Source: JAXMAR01 sp046350295
GTDB lineage: Bacteria > Planctomycetota > Planctomycetia > Gemmatales > Gemmataceae
Length of the DNA stretch: 64,000 nt
Assembly (NCBI GenBank): GCA_046350295.1
Contig: JAXMAR010000024.1
Span: 1-64,000, forward strand
Direction: 5' to 3'
Positions 1 to 8,618 of this stretch are shown here, one piece after another (positions within the stretch are counted from its first letter, which is position 1; the number at the start of each line of letters is the position of its first letter). The position numbers were made by a program, and so were the translations under genes. The notes beneath the pieces are model-generated. The model saw only the letters and a program-made list of their open reading frames with translations, ran no database searches and was not told the DNA's origin.

Positions 1-2505
1 ACGGTAGCGCAAGGCCTGGAGAGGGTGGGGCAAGAGGGCCGAGCAGCGTTCCTCGCGCTGGCCGAGAAGGCGGTAGGTCTTGACGTCGTCGCCGACGCCC
101 GCGGCGAGACAGGCGCTGGCGTTGCACCAGGCGACCGGCAGGGGCCCGCTGGCGCCCGCGGACAACACGGTCAAACATTCGCCGGTAGCCACCTTCCAGA
201 TTTTGATACGGCGGTCCTCTTCGGAGGAACAGGAAGAGATCATCAAGGTTCCGTCGCTGCTGAAGAGAAGGTCTTCGAGCGGACCATCATGGGCGATCGC
301 CAGTTCGCGCGCCGGCAAACGGCGCACGAGGCGGCCGCTGTGCCAGTCGATGAGAAGGAGGCGGCCGTCGCGTGCGATGGCGGCGACGCCGTCGAGGGGA
401 TGGAAGCGGAAGGCGTCGGCCCGTGTCATGAGAGGCGGGCGGGCCGGCTTCAGGGTCTGTGGGTCGAGAAACAGGACGCGGTCTCCGGAGGCGATGCAGG
501 CCAGCAGGTCCTGGACGGGGTTCAGATCGATGCCGAGCCGGCCGGGCCTGATTTCGACCCGCGCTTGTTCGGTGGCGGCGGCAGGCTCGAGGCGCCAGCT
601 TTGCACGAGACGGTTGGCGTCGCTGGCGGTAAGGAGCGTGTTGTCGCCCGCGAACAAGACCCGACCGACCGGGCCATTGGCGACCGTCCAGGAGAGCGCC
701 GGGGCGTCGCCGGGCGCGTGCAAATCCCAAACGTGGATCAGGCCGGACCGAACACCGATGGCGAGGCGCCGGCCGTCGCGTGAGACGGCCAGACAGCGGG
801 CGCCGTCGGGCACGAGGCCACCACCTTCCAGGATCGCCTGAGGCGGGAAACGCAGGGAGCGTTCGATTTTTCCGGTCTCGCTATCGAGGACCAGCACGGA
901 GCAGGGCAGGAGCGGAAAGGACCGGCTCTGCGCGACGGCGAGTTTCTTGCCGCCGGGTAGATAGGCGATACGGTGCGGACGAAAGAGGAGCGGCACGTGG
1001 CCTTGCTCCACCAGGTCGACGCCGGCCAGGACGCGACAGGCGGCGCCGCGCAGGGCCAGGGGATCGCGCGATTCGATGTCGAGGGCGCTTGCTTCCTTGA
1101 GGAGCCGCAGACACTCGGAGCGCCAGCCTATCTTGCGGCGTGCGACGAGTTCCTCGACGCGACTCACGGTGGCGAAATACTTGTGGGTGTTCGCCGCCTC
1201 TTCGGCGGAGCGGCGGGCGTGTTCGGCGGCGTCGCGGGCGCTGACGGCAAGGCCGGCGCCCTTCTCGGATTCGCGGCGCCGGGTTTCGCTCTCATCGAGC
1301 CGCCACTGGTACCAGGTCAAGCCGCCGAGAAGGCCGGTGAGCGCGACACCCAGAAGAGCGGCGAGAGCGCGGGCCGGATGGCGCCGGCTCCAGAGGTGAG
1401 CGCGGCGCCACCAGGGAAGCCGTCGCGCCTGGATCGGGACACCGGCGAGGAAGTCGCGCAGGTCGCGGGCCAGATCGCCGGCGCTGGCGTAGCGCTGGGT
1501 CGGGTCCTTGCGCAGGCATTTGAGGCAGATCGTTTCCAGGTCGCGGTGGATCACGGGGCGCAGCGACGAGGGCGTTGGCGGCTCGTCGTGGATGACGCGA
1601 TAGAGCAGGTCGACATCGGTGTCGGCCTGGAACGGTGGCCGGCCCGTGAGCAACTCGTAAAGGATGACGCCGAGCGCGTAGACATCCACGGCGGCGCCGA
1701 GTTCAGTGGCTCGGCCCTGCGCCTGCTCGGGGGCCATGTATTGCGGCGTGCCGAAAACCATGCCGGTCTTCGTGGCGCCGTGGCGGCTCGCTTCGGCGTC
1801 CGCGATCTTGGCGAGGCCGAAGTCGGAGATGCGGGGGACCAGTTCGTCCAGGGAGGCGATGGCGCACGGGTCGGCGCCGGCGTTCAGCGGTGTGAGGAGG
1901 ACGTTGCTGGGCTTGAGGTCGCGATGGAGAATACCCTGGCGATGGGTGTAATCGACGGCGTCCGCCAGGGTCGCGACCAGGCGGACGGCGGCGGGTATGG
2001 GGAGATCCCAGACGGTGGCGTTCTCGGGATGACGCCAGCCCTTGAGCCAGGTCTTGAGGTCGGCGCCGGGGCAGTACTCGTTGGCGATGAAGCAGACGAG
2101 ACCGATGTCCCCCGCTTCCAGAACGCGGACGACGTGGGGATGGTTCAGGGCCGCAGCGGCGCGTGCCTCGCGCAGAAAGCGTTGCCGCAGGTCCGGCGTC
2201 AAGAGCGCTTCGGGACGAGGGACCTTGACCGCGATCTCGCGCTTGAGCACCGGATCGTGCGCGAGGAAGACGATGCCGCCCCCGCCCTCGCCGAGCTTGC
2301 GCACGACGCGAAAACGACCGAGGAAATCCGGGGCGGCGTCGTCAGCGACGGGAGCGTGACCGGGCCAGACCTGGCGCAGCATGTCGACGCAGGAGAGGGC
2401 TGCTCTCAGAGGCGGCGTGACCGCGGCAGGGACCCGTCCCTCCTCGACGGCGATCAGTTCATCGAGGAGTCGTTCATCGACGGCGTTCAGCTCATCGTTT
2501 TGCAT
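1..2505 (-). CDS. Ser/Thr protein kinase with TM segment and C-terminal propeller repeats (partial, runs off left edge)
   Basis: The 835 codons visible from the ATG at 2505 stay open to the window edge, so the C-terminus is missing. The kinase domain carries a glycine loop LGEGGGGIVF (residues ~71-80), the VAIK-type lysine in IAVKVPRP (K94), the catalytic loop HRDLKPSN (D196) and DFG (D228), so it should be an active Hanks-type kinase. One hydrophobic segment near residues 376-398 (ALLGVALTGLLGG) separates it from an extracytoplasmic part. From about residue 470 the sequence has WD40/propeller-like units, for example GLIHVWDLHAPG and KIWKVATGEC. Kinase-TM-WD40 fusions are a large planctomycete family. 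The substrate is unknown. It is divergent from leuS. Confidence 0.93.
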   Translation of the reverse strand, partial: MQNDELNAVDERLLDELIAVEEGRVPAAVTPPLRAALSCVDMLRQVWPGHAPVADDAAPDFLGRFRVVRKLGEGGGGIVFLAHDPVLKREIAVKVPRPEALLTPDLRQRFLREARAAAALNHPHVVRVLEAGDIGLVCFIANEYCPGADLKTWLKGWRHPENATVWDLPIPAAVRLVATLADAVDYTHRQGILHRDLKPSNVLLTPLNAGADPCAIASLDELVPRISDFGLAKIADAEASRHGATKTGMVFGTPQYMAPEQAQGRATELGAAVDVYALGVILYELLTGRPPFQADTDVDLLYRVIHDEPPTPSSLRPVIHRDLETICLKCLRKDPTQRYASAGDLARDLRDFLAGVPIQARRLPWWRRAHLWSRRHPARALAALLGVALTGLLGGLTWYQWRLDESETRRRESEKGAGLAVSARDAAEHARRSAEEAANTHKYFATVSRVEELVARRKIGWRSECLRLLKEASALDIESRDPLALRGAACRVLAGVDLVEQGHVPLLFRPHRIAYLPGGKKLAVAQSRSFPLLPCSVLVLDSETGKIERSLRFPPQAILEGGGLVPDGARCLAVSRDGRRLAIGVRSGLIHVWDLHAPGDAPALSWTVANGPVGRVLFAGDNTLLTASDANRLVQSWRLEPAAATEQARVEIRPGRLGIDLNPVQDLLACIASGDRVLFLDPQTLKPARPPLMTRADAFRFHPLDGVAAIARDGRLLLIDWHSGRLVRRLPARELAIAHDGPLEDLLFSSDGTLMISSCSSEEDRRIKIWKVATGECLTVLSAGASGPLPVAWCNASACLAAGVGDDVKTYRLLGQREERCSALLPHPLQALRYR

Positions 2506-2568
2506 CGTCCCAGTATAACGCAGGCGCCTGAAGCGCGAGCGCCTTTTTTTGCCGCAAGGCCCCCAGCG

Positions 2569-2597
2569 TTGACGGGTTCTTGCGGGCAGGCTAAGTT
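2569..2597 (+). promoter_or_regulatory. Possible sigma70-type promoter upstream of leuS
   Basis: TTGACG at 2569-2574 and TAAGTT at 2592-2597 are separated by 17 bases, about 100 bases upstream of the leuS start. The -10 match is weak, so this is a tentative call in the divergent kinase/leuS spacer. Confidence 0.25.
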
Positions 2598-2695
2598 GAC
2601 AGGAACTTCATGAGGGGGGCGTGTGTCCCCCTCTTGGCATTTGGCTACGTCCGGATTCAGACCGGCATTGGCGCCGCATCGGCAAAGGCATTCGC

Positions 2696-5680
2696 ATGCC
2701 CGCTTATAACCCGCAGGTCGTGGAGCCGCGCTGGCAGCGGTTCTGGGAAGAGAACAAGACGTTTCGCACTCCGGACGCCTCCGACAAGCCGAAGTTCTAC
2801 ATCCTCGACATGTTTCCCTACCCCTCCGGCGCCGGCCTGCACGTCGGCCACCCCGAGGGCTACACCGCCACCGACATCCTGGCCCGCTACAAGCGCATGC
2901 GCGGCTGCAACGTCATGCACCCGATGGGCTGGGACGCCTTCGGTCTGCCTGCCGAGCAGTATGCCATCGAGACAGGCACCCATCCACGCATCACCACCCA
3001 GAAAAACATCGATACCTTTCGGCGTCAGATCAAGAGCCTCGGCTTCTCCTACGATTGGGACCGCGAGGTCGATACCACCGATCCCGCCTACTTCAAGTGG
3101 ACGCAGTGGATCTTCCTCGTGCTGTTCGATACCTGGTTTGATCCCGCGCAACGCAAGGGCCGGCCGATCAAGGACCTCCCCATTCCCGCCGAAGTGCAGA
3201 AACACGGGCCGGACGCCGTCCGCCGCTATCAGGATGGCAAGCGCCTCGCCTATCAAGCCGAGGTCGCCGTCAACTGGTGCCCCGAGCTGGGAACCGTCCT
3301 GGCCAACGAAGAAGTGGTCGACGGCAAATCGGAGCGCGGCGGCCATCCCGTCGTACGCATGCCGCTGCGGCAATGGCTGCTGCGCATCACCGACTACGCC
3401 GAACGTCTGCTCGACGATCTGGACAAAGTCGACTGGTCGGAGTCGATCAAGCTGATGCAGCGGAACTGGATTGGCAAGAGCGAAGGCGCCGAGGTCGATT
3501 TCGCGGCTCAAGAACTCCCCCCCTGGTGGTGGCTGGAGGGGGGGATCCGCCGGTCCGCGTCTTCACCACGCGTCCGGACACGCTCTTCGGCTACCACCTA
3601 CATGGTCCTGGCCCCGGAGCACCCGCTGGTCGACGCCATCACCACCCCGCTGCAAAAGAAAGCCGTGGACGCCTACAAGGCCGCCGCGGCGCGCAAGAGC
3701 GACCTGGAGCGCACCGAGCTGACCAAGCGCAAGAGCGGAGTCTTCACCGGCGCCTATGCCGTCAACCCGGTGAACAACGCCGAGATCCCCATCTGGATCG
3801 CCGACTACGTCCTCATCAGCTACGGCACGGGCGCCATCATGGCCGTCCCAGCGCATGACGAGCGCGACCTCGCGTTCGCCAAGCAGTTCAAGCTTCCCGT
3901 CCAGCCGGTCGTCAAACCACCCCAGGACTGGTTGAAGAAGACCACCGTCTTCGGCGTCGTCCACCGCATGACCACCGGCAAGGACCAGCGTTACAGCGAG
4001 CAGCACCTCGCCAGGCCGATCACGGGCGCCGAGACGCTGTCCCAGCAGGAGGTCACCATCGTCGGCCGGGCCACGCGCATCGCCCGCTCCGTCGGCATGG
4101 ACGCGCTCAAGATCACCGAACAGCTCTACCTCCAGCACGTCGACCTGTTCGACGAGTGCTTCGTCGACGACGGGGTCGCGATCAATTCCGGCGCCTTCGA
4201 CGGGCTCGCCACTCCGCAGTTCAAGAAACAGATCACCGAGCGGCTCGTGCACGACGGCAAGGGCCAGGCGAAGGTCAACTACAAACTGCGTGACTGGCTG
4301 TTCAGCCGCCAGCGCTACTGGGGCGAGCCCTTCCCGATCCTGCACGAGCTGGACGCCGCCGGCAAGCCGACCGGCCTGGTGCGGCCGCTCACGGTCGACG
4401 AGCTGCCGCTGCGCCTGCCGGAGTTGGAGGAGTACAAGCCGTCCGGCGCCGCCGAGCCCCCGCTGAGCAAGGCGAAGGACTGGCTCTACGTGACCGTCGA
4501 CGGCAAGCAATACCGGCGCGAGACGAACACGATGCCGCAATGGGCCGGCTCCTGCTGGTATTACCTGCGCTATCTCGATCCCAGGAACGACAAGGCGTTC
4601 TGCGATCCTGCCAAGGAACGCGCCTGGATGCCGGTCGATCTCTATGTCGGCGGCGCCGAGCATGCCGTGTTGCACCTGCTGTACTCCCGCTTCTGGCACA
4701 AGGTCCTGTATGATCGCGGTCACGTCGCCGCGCCGGAGCCGTTCCAGCGCCTTGTCAACCAGGGCATGATCCTGGGCGAGGTCGAGTACACCGGCTTCAC
4801 GTTCCAGGATGCGTGGCTCTCCGCCGAGGACGTCGACTACGACGGCAAGGCCGCCAGGTACAAGGACGGCGGCGACGAGCTCAAGACGGTGTCGCTGCCG
4901 GAGGAGAAGGTCGAAAAGCAGGGCGATCACTTCGTCCTCAAGGACAATCCGCGCATCTGCATCGACGCCCGCGCGTACAAGATGTCCAAGAGCCGGGGTA
5001 ACGTCATCAACCCGGACAAGGTCGTCGAGCAATATGGCGCCGACAGCCTGCGCCTCTACGAGATGTTCATGGGGCCCCTCGAAGCCACCAAGCCCTGGAG
5101 CATGCGCGGCGTCGAAGGCGTCTTCCGCTTCCTGAACCGTGTCTGGCGGCTGATCGTGGATGAGCGTGCCGAGGAGACGAGGCTGGGCGCGGAGGTGGTC
5201 GACGTCGAGCCCGACCGTGACACGGCGCGCGCGTTGCACCGCACCATTCAAAAGGTGACGGAGGATCTCGACAACCTGTCCTTCAACACCGCGATCGCCG
5301 CCATGATGGAGCTGACGAACTACCTCACCAAGCTGGAGAAAAGGCCGCGCTCCGTCCTCAAGACGTTCATGATGCTCTTGAGCCCGTTCGCGCCGCACCT
5401 GGCTGAGGAACTGTGGCGTGCCCTGGGCGAAAAGGAGACGCTGGCCTACCATGCCTGGCCGAGCTACGATCCGGCGCTGTTGAAAGCCGACGTGATCGAG
5501 GTGCCGGTGCAGGTGAACGGGAAGCTGCGCGGTAAAGTGACGGTGGCGCCCGACCTGGACCCGAAGGCGCTGGAGCAGGCGGCGCTGGCGGACGAAAAGG
5601 TGCGCGGCTTCCTCGAAGGGAAGCAAGTGAAAAAAGTGATTGTCGTGCCGGGGAAGCTGGTCAATCTCGTCGTATCCTGA
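2696..5680 (+). CDS. leuS: Leucyl-tRNA synthetase (local frameshift pair in editing domain)
   Basis: Charges tRNA-Leu with leucine in the cytoplasm. The start chosen is the ATG at 2696 (MPAYNPQVVEPRWQ), which matches the usual LeuRS N-terminus; an ATG-less extension upstream to 2621 is unlikely. The HIGH motif appears as HVGHP (residues 49-53) after FPYPSGAG, and KMSKS is at ~762-766. At 994 aa it is of normal length. Oddity: between a G7 run at 3538-3544 and base 3592 the expected editing-domain motif VFTTRPDTLFG is present only in another frame, so the translated protein reads IRRSASSPRVRTRSS there. One base lost and one gained would explain this. The threonine-rich CP1 motif is needed for editing of mischarged tRNA, so this is either a base-calling error or an editing defect; I favour the error. 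Confidence 0.96.
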   Translation: MPAYNPQVVEPRWQRFWEENKTFRTPDASDKPKFYILDMFPYPSGAGLHVGHPEGYTATDILARYKRMRGCNVMHPMGWDAFGLPAEQYAIETGTHPRITTQKNIDTFRRQIKSLGFSYDWDREVDTTDPAYFKWTQWIFLVLFDTWFDPAQRKGRPIKDLPIPAEVQKHGPDAVRRYQDGKRLAYQAEVAVNWCPELGTVLANEEVVDGKSERGGHPVVRMPLRQWLLRITDYAERLLDDLDKVDWSESIKLMQRNWIGKSEGAEVDFAAQELPPWWWLEGGIRRSASSPRVRTRSSATTYMVLAPEHPLVDAITTPLQKKAVDAYKAAAARKSDLERTELTKRKSGVFTGAYAVNPVNNAEIPIWIADYVLISYGTGAIMAVPAHDERDLAFAKQFKLPVQPVVKPPQDWLKKTTVFGVVHRMTTGKDQRYSEQHLARPITGAETLSQQEVTIVGRATRIARSVGMDALKITEQLYLQHVDLFDECFVDDGVAINSGAFDGLATPQFKKQITERLVHDGKGQAKVNYKLRDWLFSRQRYWGEPFPILHELDAAGKPTGLVRPLTVDELPLRLPELEEYKPSGAAEPPLSKAKDWLYVTVDGKQYRRETNTMPQWAGSCWYYLRYLDPRNDKAFCDPAKERAWMPVDLYVGGAEHAVLHLLYSRFWHKVLYDRGHVAAPEPFQRLVNQGMILGEVEYTGFTFQDAWLSAEDVDYDGKAARYKDGGDELKTVSLPEEKVEKQGDHFVLKDNPRICIDARAYKMSKSRGNVINPDKVVEQYGADSLRLYEMFMGPLEATKPWSMRGVEGVFRFLNRVWRLIVDERAEETRLGAEVVDVEPDRDTARALHRTIQKVTEDLDNLSFNTAIAAMMELTNYLTKLEKRPRSVLKTFMMLLSPFAPHLAEELWRALGEKETLAYHAWPSYDPALLKADVIEVPVQVNGKLRGKVTVAPDLDPKALEQAALADEKVRGFLEGKQVKKVIVVPGKLVNLVVS

Positions 5681-5689
5681 GACAAAAAG

Positions 5690-6094
5690 ATGACCGCACC
5701 GCTCCGCATCGTTCTGGCGAAGGTCGGCCTCGACGGCCATGACCGCGGCATCAAGGTCGTCGCGAGGGCGCTGCGCGACGCCGGCATGCACGTCATCTAT
5801 GCCGGCCTCTGGCTAACGCCCGAGGCGGTCGTCCGCGTCGTCGCCGATGAGGACGCCGACTGGCTCGGCCTGAGCATCCTCTCGGGCGCCCACATGACGC
5901 TGACGCCGCGCGTCCTCGATCTCCTCAAGCAAGCAGGGCTGGGAAACGTCCGCGTTCTCGTGGGCGGCATCATTCCCGAAGGGGACATCCCCAAGCTGCT
6001 CGGCATGGGCGTGGCGCGTGTCTTCGGGCCAGGCACGGCGCTGGAAGAAATCGTCGCCTTCCTCAAGGGCGTGGGGGAGGCGGGCCATGCTTGA
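5690..6094 (+). CDS. Cobalamin-binding subunit/domain of a methylmalonyl-CoA mutase-type enzyme
   Basis: A free-standing 134-aa B12-binding Rossmann-like domain. The DxHxxG cobalamin signature is at residues 15-20 (DGHDRG), followed by SILSGAHMTL and VLVGGIIPEGD, which match the rest of the B12-binding fold. In acyl-CoA mutases this domain supplies the lower axial His to cobalamin while a separate large subunit binds the acyl-CoA. The large subunit is not in the window. The gene starts 9 bases after leuS and overlaps the following GTPase gene by 8 bases, so all three are probably cotranscribed. The substrate (methylmalonyl-CoA, isobutyryl-CoA or other) cannot be told from this domain alone. 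Confidence 0.92.
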   Translation: MTAPLRIVLAKVGLDGHDRGIKVVARALRDAGMHVIYAGLWLTPEAVVRVVADEDADWLGLSILSGAHMTLTPRVLDLLKQAGLGNVRVLVGGIIPEGDIPKLLGMGVARVFGPGTALEEIVAFLKGVGEAGHA

Positions 6095-6992
6095 GACGTT
6101 GCTGGACGGCCTCAAGCGGCGCGACCGCCGCGCGCTCAGCCGGCTTCTCACCCTGGCCGCCCGGGGGGAGGAGCTTCACGCCATCGACGCCGCGTTCCGG
6201 GGGCTAACGCCGCCCGGCTCGCCGCGCTCGCCCGGCGCCGCGGTGATCGCGATCACCGGCAGCGCCGGCGTCGGCAAAAGCACCCTGGTCGGCAAGCTGA
6301 TCGAGCGGGCGCGGCAGGACGGCAAGACCATCGCGGTCCTGGCGTGCGATCCCGAGAGCCCGATCACGGGCGGCGCTCTTCTTGGCGACCGCTTCCGCAT
6401 GTCGCCGCGCGACGAGGACGCCGTCTTCATCCGCAGCCTGGCGACGCCGTCGGGCAGCGAGGCGATCGCTCCGCACCTGCCAATCCTCGTCCGCCTGCTG
6501 CAAGCCTTCAGCTTCGACTATATCCTTCTGGAGACCGTCGGCGCCGGCCAGGCGGATACGGCGGTGAGCCGGCACGCCGACCGCGTCGTCCTCCTTATAC
6601 AGCCGGAAACGGGGGACGACCTGCAATGGGAGAAGGCAGGCGTGCTCGAAGTGGCGGACGTCATTGTCATCCACAAGGGAGATCTGCCGGGCGCGGAGCG
6701 AACCTTGACCCAGGTAAAGGCGTCGCTGGAGATGTCGACCCAGCGCGACATTCCGGCGCTGCTCGTGAGCAGTCGCACCGGAGCCGGTATCGACGAACTG
6801 TGGCAGATCGTGAAGGCGGCGCCACGGCGCCGTGCCCAGGGCGCCGAGCTTGCCGAACGCCTGCGGGATGATTTCGAGCGGCGCCTGCGTGGTCTGGTCC
6901 GGGAGCCGGCGTACCTGTCGCTGCAAGAATCCTTTGGCTCCGGCGACGAGATCGCGACCTTGCGCGAGGCGTGGCGCTTACTGCTCCGTTAG
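6087..6992 (+). CDS. meaB: MeaB/ArgK-type GTPase chaperone of B12-dependent acyl-CoA mutase
   Basis: A G3E-family P-loop GTPase of 301 aa that loads and protects the cobalamin of acyl-CoA mutases. I start it at the ATG at 6087, overlapping the B12-binding gene by 8 bases, because MLETLLDGLKRRDRRALSRL is the usual family N-terminus. The Walker A motif GSAGVGKST is at residues ~58-66. ETVGAGQADTAV is the family's switch region, and SSRTGAGIDEL is near the C-terminus. The base-recognition motif reads HKGD where NKxD is usual. The tight overlap with the B12 domain supports a role as its partner. The 3' end overlaps by 15 bases the integrase gene on the other strand. Confidence 0.95.
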   Translation: MLETLLDGLKRRDRRALSRLLTLAARGEELHAIDAAFRGLTPPGSPRSPGAAVIAITGSAGVGKSTLVGKLIERARQDGKTIAVLACDPESPITGGALLGDRFRMSPRDEDAVFIRSLATPSGSEAIAPHLPILVRLLQAFSFDYILLETVGAGQADTAVSRHADRVVLLIQPETGDDLQWEKAGVLEVADVIVIHKGDLPGAERTLTQVKASLEMSTQRDIPALLVSSRTGAGIDELWQIVKAAPRRRAQGAELAERLRDDFERRLRGLVREPAYLSLQESFGSGDEIATLREAWRLLLR

Positions 6993-8528
6993 TCGTTGGA
7001 ATCGGCCGCGTGGTGGAATGGCAGACACTGGGGACTTAAAATCCTCTGAGGGGCAACCCTCGTGCGGGTTCAAATCCCGCCGCGGCCACTCTGACAAATG
7101 CTCGGAATTGCCGGTTTTTCCAGGGTTTTCAGCGATTGACAATACCATGTCATCGCCCCTCGGTTCCGTCTCAGATTGTCTCTCAGAATCGCCCGAAATC
7201 CGCCCCGACAGGCCAAGGTTTGGGCCAAGTTTTATTTGCCCACTCTTCCCCTCCCCGCCGCGGTTCGCGCCGTCCGTTCCGGTGGCCTTCAGAACGCCTA
7301 CGCTCGCTTCTGGCGCGTTCGGACCGCTCGACATGGGCGGAAGGCCGTTGACGGCTTGCGACAGGTCATAAAGGCCAGCGTGAGCGTAGCGGCCAAGGGT
7401 GAGTTGAACCGTCGAATGCCGGGCGAGGGTCTGCGCCACCTTGGCGGATGCTCCGCCCTGAACGATGCGAGAGACGTAGGTATGTCGCAGCGCATGGAAG
7501 TCGATTACGCGCCCCTCGGCGTCGAAGTAGGCCAGGAAGTCGCTTTGCTCCGCTTCGTCCCGTTTGCGGGCATCCTGGAACGTTTGCAGCCATTCGGCGC
7601 GGGCTTCCCCCAGGTCGAGGCGGATCATCTCGGCGGCGTCCTCATGCCACTTGCCGGGCCAGAGAAGGGCGTCGGCCGGTTTCCCGGCGAGGAAGGGGCG
7701 CAGGGTGTCGGCAAGGTGATCGGGTAAAGGTTGCTCGACTTGCTTGCGGTTCTTGGAGTAGGCGGCTTCAAGATGGACAACGGGGGGCGAGGCGTCAAGG
7801 TCGAAGGCGCCAGCGGTAAGGCTTGCCAGTTCGGAGACGCGCAGGCCGGTCCCCGCAGCCGTCCGATAGAGCGCGGCGCGTTCCGGGCCGGACAGGTCCC
7901 GATAGATGCGCCCGCTTTGCGCGGCGTCGATCAGGCGGGATAGCTCGTCTGGCGAGTAGTCGCGCCGGACGCGCCGCACGTCCGTCCCCGCGTTTGCCAG
8001 CTTCGACATTCCGGCCAGCGGATCGGCGGCGACGCGTTTATCCTTCCAGAGCCAGCGCGTGAAACCCTTGAAGGCGCCAAGGTAGTAATTGGCGGTTAGA
8101 ATGCTCGCCCCCTTAGATTGGCGCAGCGAGGCGAGGAAGTCGAGGACAGCGGACGCTTGAACGTCCGGCGCCTTGATGAACTGGCAACCGTCGAGGCAGG
8201 CGAGAACGCGGGCCATTGTCTTTGTGACATGCCGCGCCGTGTTCCCCTTTGCGGCCAGAAAACGGCGGTAATCCTCGGCATGTTCCCGCAAGGGGCGCTT
8301 GGCATCCTCTTCAAAACGGTCGGTAAACCCGGATGCGAGGCGCTCGGCTTTCTTCTCCAATTCGGCGGCCAGGGTCGCGGTCGCCTTGCGGTCTTTGAAC
8401 CCCTTCACCTTGGGGCGGCTTCCGTCCGGCTTGTAGTACCGAATCCACCATGTACGCGACTTTCGCTTTTGCTTCTTGCCCGTTTGGGGATCGGTAACGG
8501 TGTAGGTCGGGCGGAAAATCTCAGCCAT
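6978..8528 (-). CDS. int: Tyrosine recombinase (integrase) reading through the tRNA att site
   Basis: A phage-type integrase of 516 aa. Catalytic residues are visible: R230 (GLRVSEL), H345-x-x-R348 (HALRHTY), H371 (RHSTVQ) and Y381 (LGRYAHA). The N-terminal arm-binding region and core-binding SAM-like domain (~80-190) precede the catalytic domain. Only the first 480 residues come from the element. Residue 481 (W) starts exactly at the last base of tRNA-Leu (7088), and the final 36 residues are antisense tRNA plus chromosome, ending opposite the 3' end of meaB. At the other end of the element the same reading frame continues past the att repeat into a different 72-codon tail (15916-16133), so the circular form would encode a different C-terminus. 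Confidence 0.93.
   Translation of the reverse strand: MAEIFRPTYTVTDPQTGKKQKRKSRTWWIRYYKPDGSRPKVKGFKDRKATATLAAELEKKAERLASGFTDRFEEDAKRPLREHAEDYRRFLAAKGNTARHVTKTMARVLACLDGCQFIKAPDVQASAVLDFLASLRQSKGASILTANYYLGAFKGFTRWLWKDKRVAADPLAGMSKLANAGTDVRRVRRDYSPDELSRLIDAAQSGRIYRDLSGPERAALYRTAAGTGLRVSELASLTAGAFDLDASPPVVHLEAAYSKNRKQVEQPLPDHLADTLRPFLAGKPADALLWPGKWHEDAAEMIRLDLGEARAEWLQTFQDARKRDEAEQSDFLAYFDAEGRVIDFHALRHTYVSRIVQGGASAKVAQTLARHSTVQLTLGRYAHAGLYDLSQAVNGLPPMSSGPNAPEASVGVLKATGTDGANRGGEGKSGQIKLGPNLGLSGRISGDSERQSETEPRGDDMVLSIAENPGKTGNSEHLSEWPRRDLNPHEGCPSEDFKSPVSAIPPRGRFQRLTEQ
7004..7088 (+). tRNA. tRNA-Leu(UAA), chimeric after element integration
   Basis: An 85-base type II tRNA. The acceptor arms GGCCGCG and CGCGGCC pair, the anticodon loop CTTAAAA gives UAA, the long variable arm GAGGG/CCCTC pairs, and the T-arm GCGGG-TTCAAAT-CCCGC is intact. 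CCA is not encoded. The anticodon stem contains one G-U pair. Its 3' half (7030-7088) is repeated with 9 mismatches at 16136-16194, so the present 3' half was probably brought in by the integrated element while the original half now sits at the far end. Confidence 0.95.
7030..7088 (+). repeat. attL: 3' part of tRNA-Leu, integration site
   Basis: A 59-base segment inside tRNA-Leu that matches 16136-16194 at 50 of 59 positions. The first 15 bases, covering the anticodon stem-loop (GGGGACTTAAAATCC), are identical and are the likely crossover region. Confidence 0.85.
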
Positions 8529-8618
8529 GGAAAGCGGTCCTCTCTGAGAACGGCCGCGCCCGCCTCCCCCGGTTCTCAGGTCGGGTTCAGCGGGGCGGCC
8601 AAAGGATGCAGAACGATT

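Noticed and set aside
2522..2550. Rho-independent terminator (AGGCGC/GCGCCT plus T7) between the kinase and leuS
   Set aside because: It points along the plus strand where no gene ends in this window, and the stem is only 6 bp; its meaning is unclear.
3563..5791. Long open frame on the minus strand opposite leuS (~740 codons)
   Set aside because: Shadow of a GC-rich coding gene; its product is low in complexity and has no domain, while leuS on the plus strand is certain.
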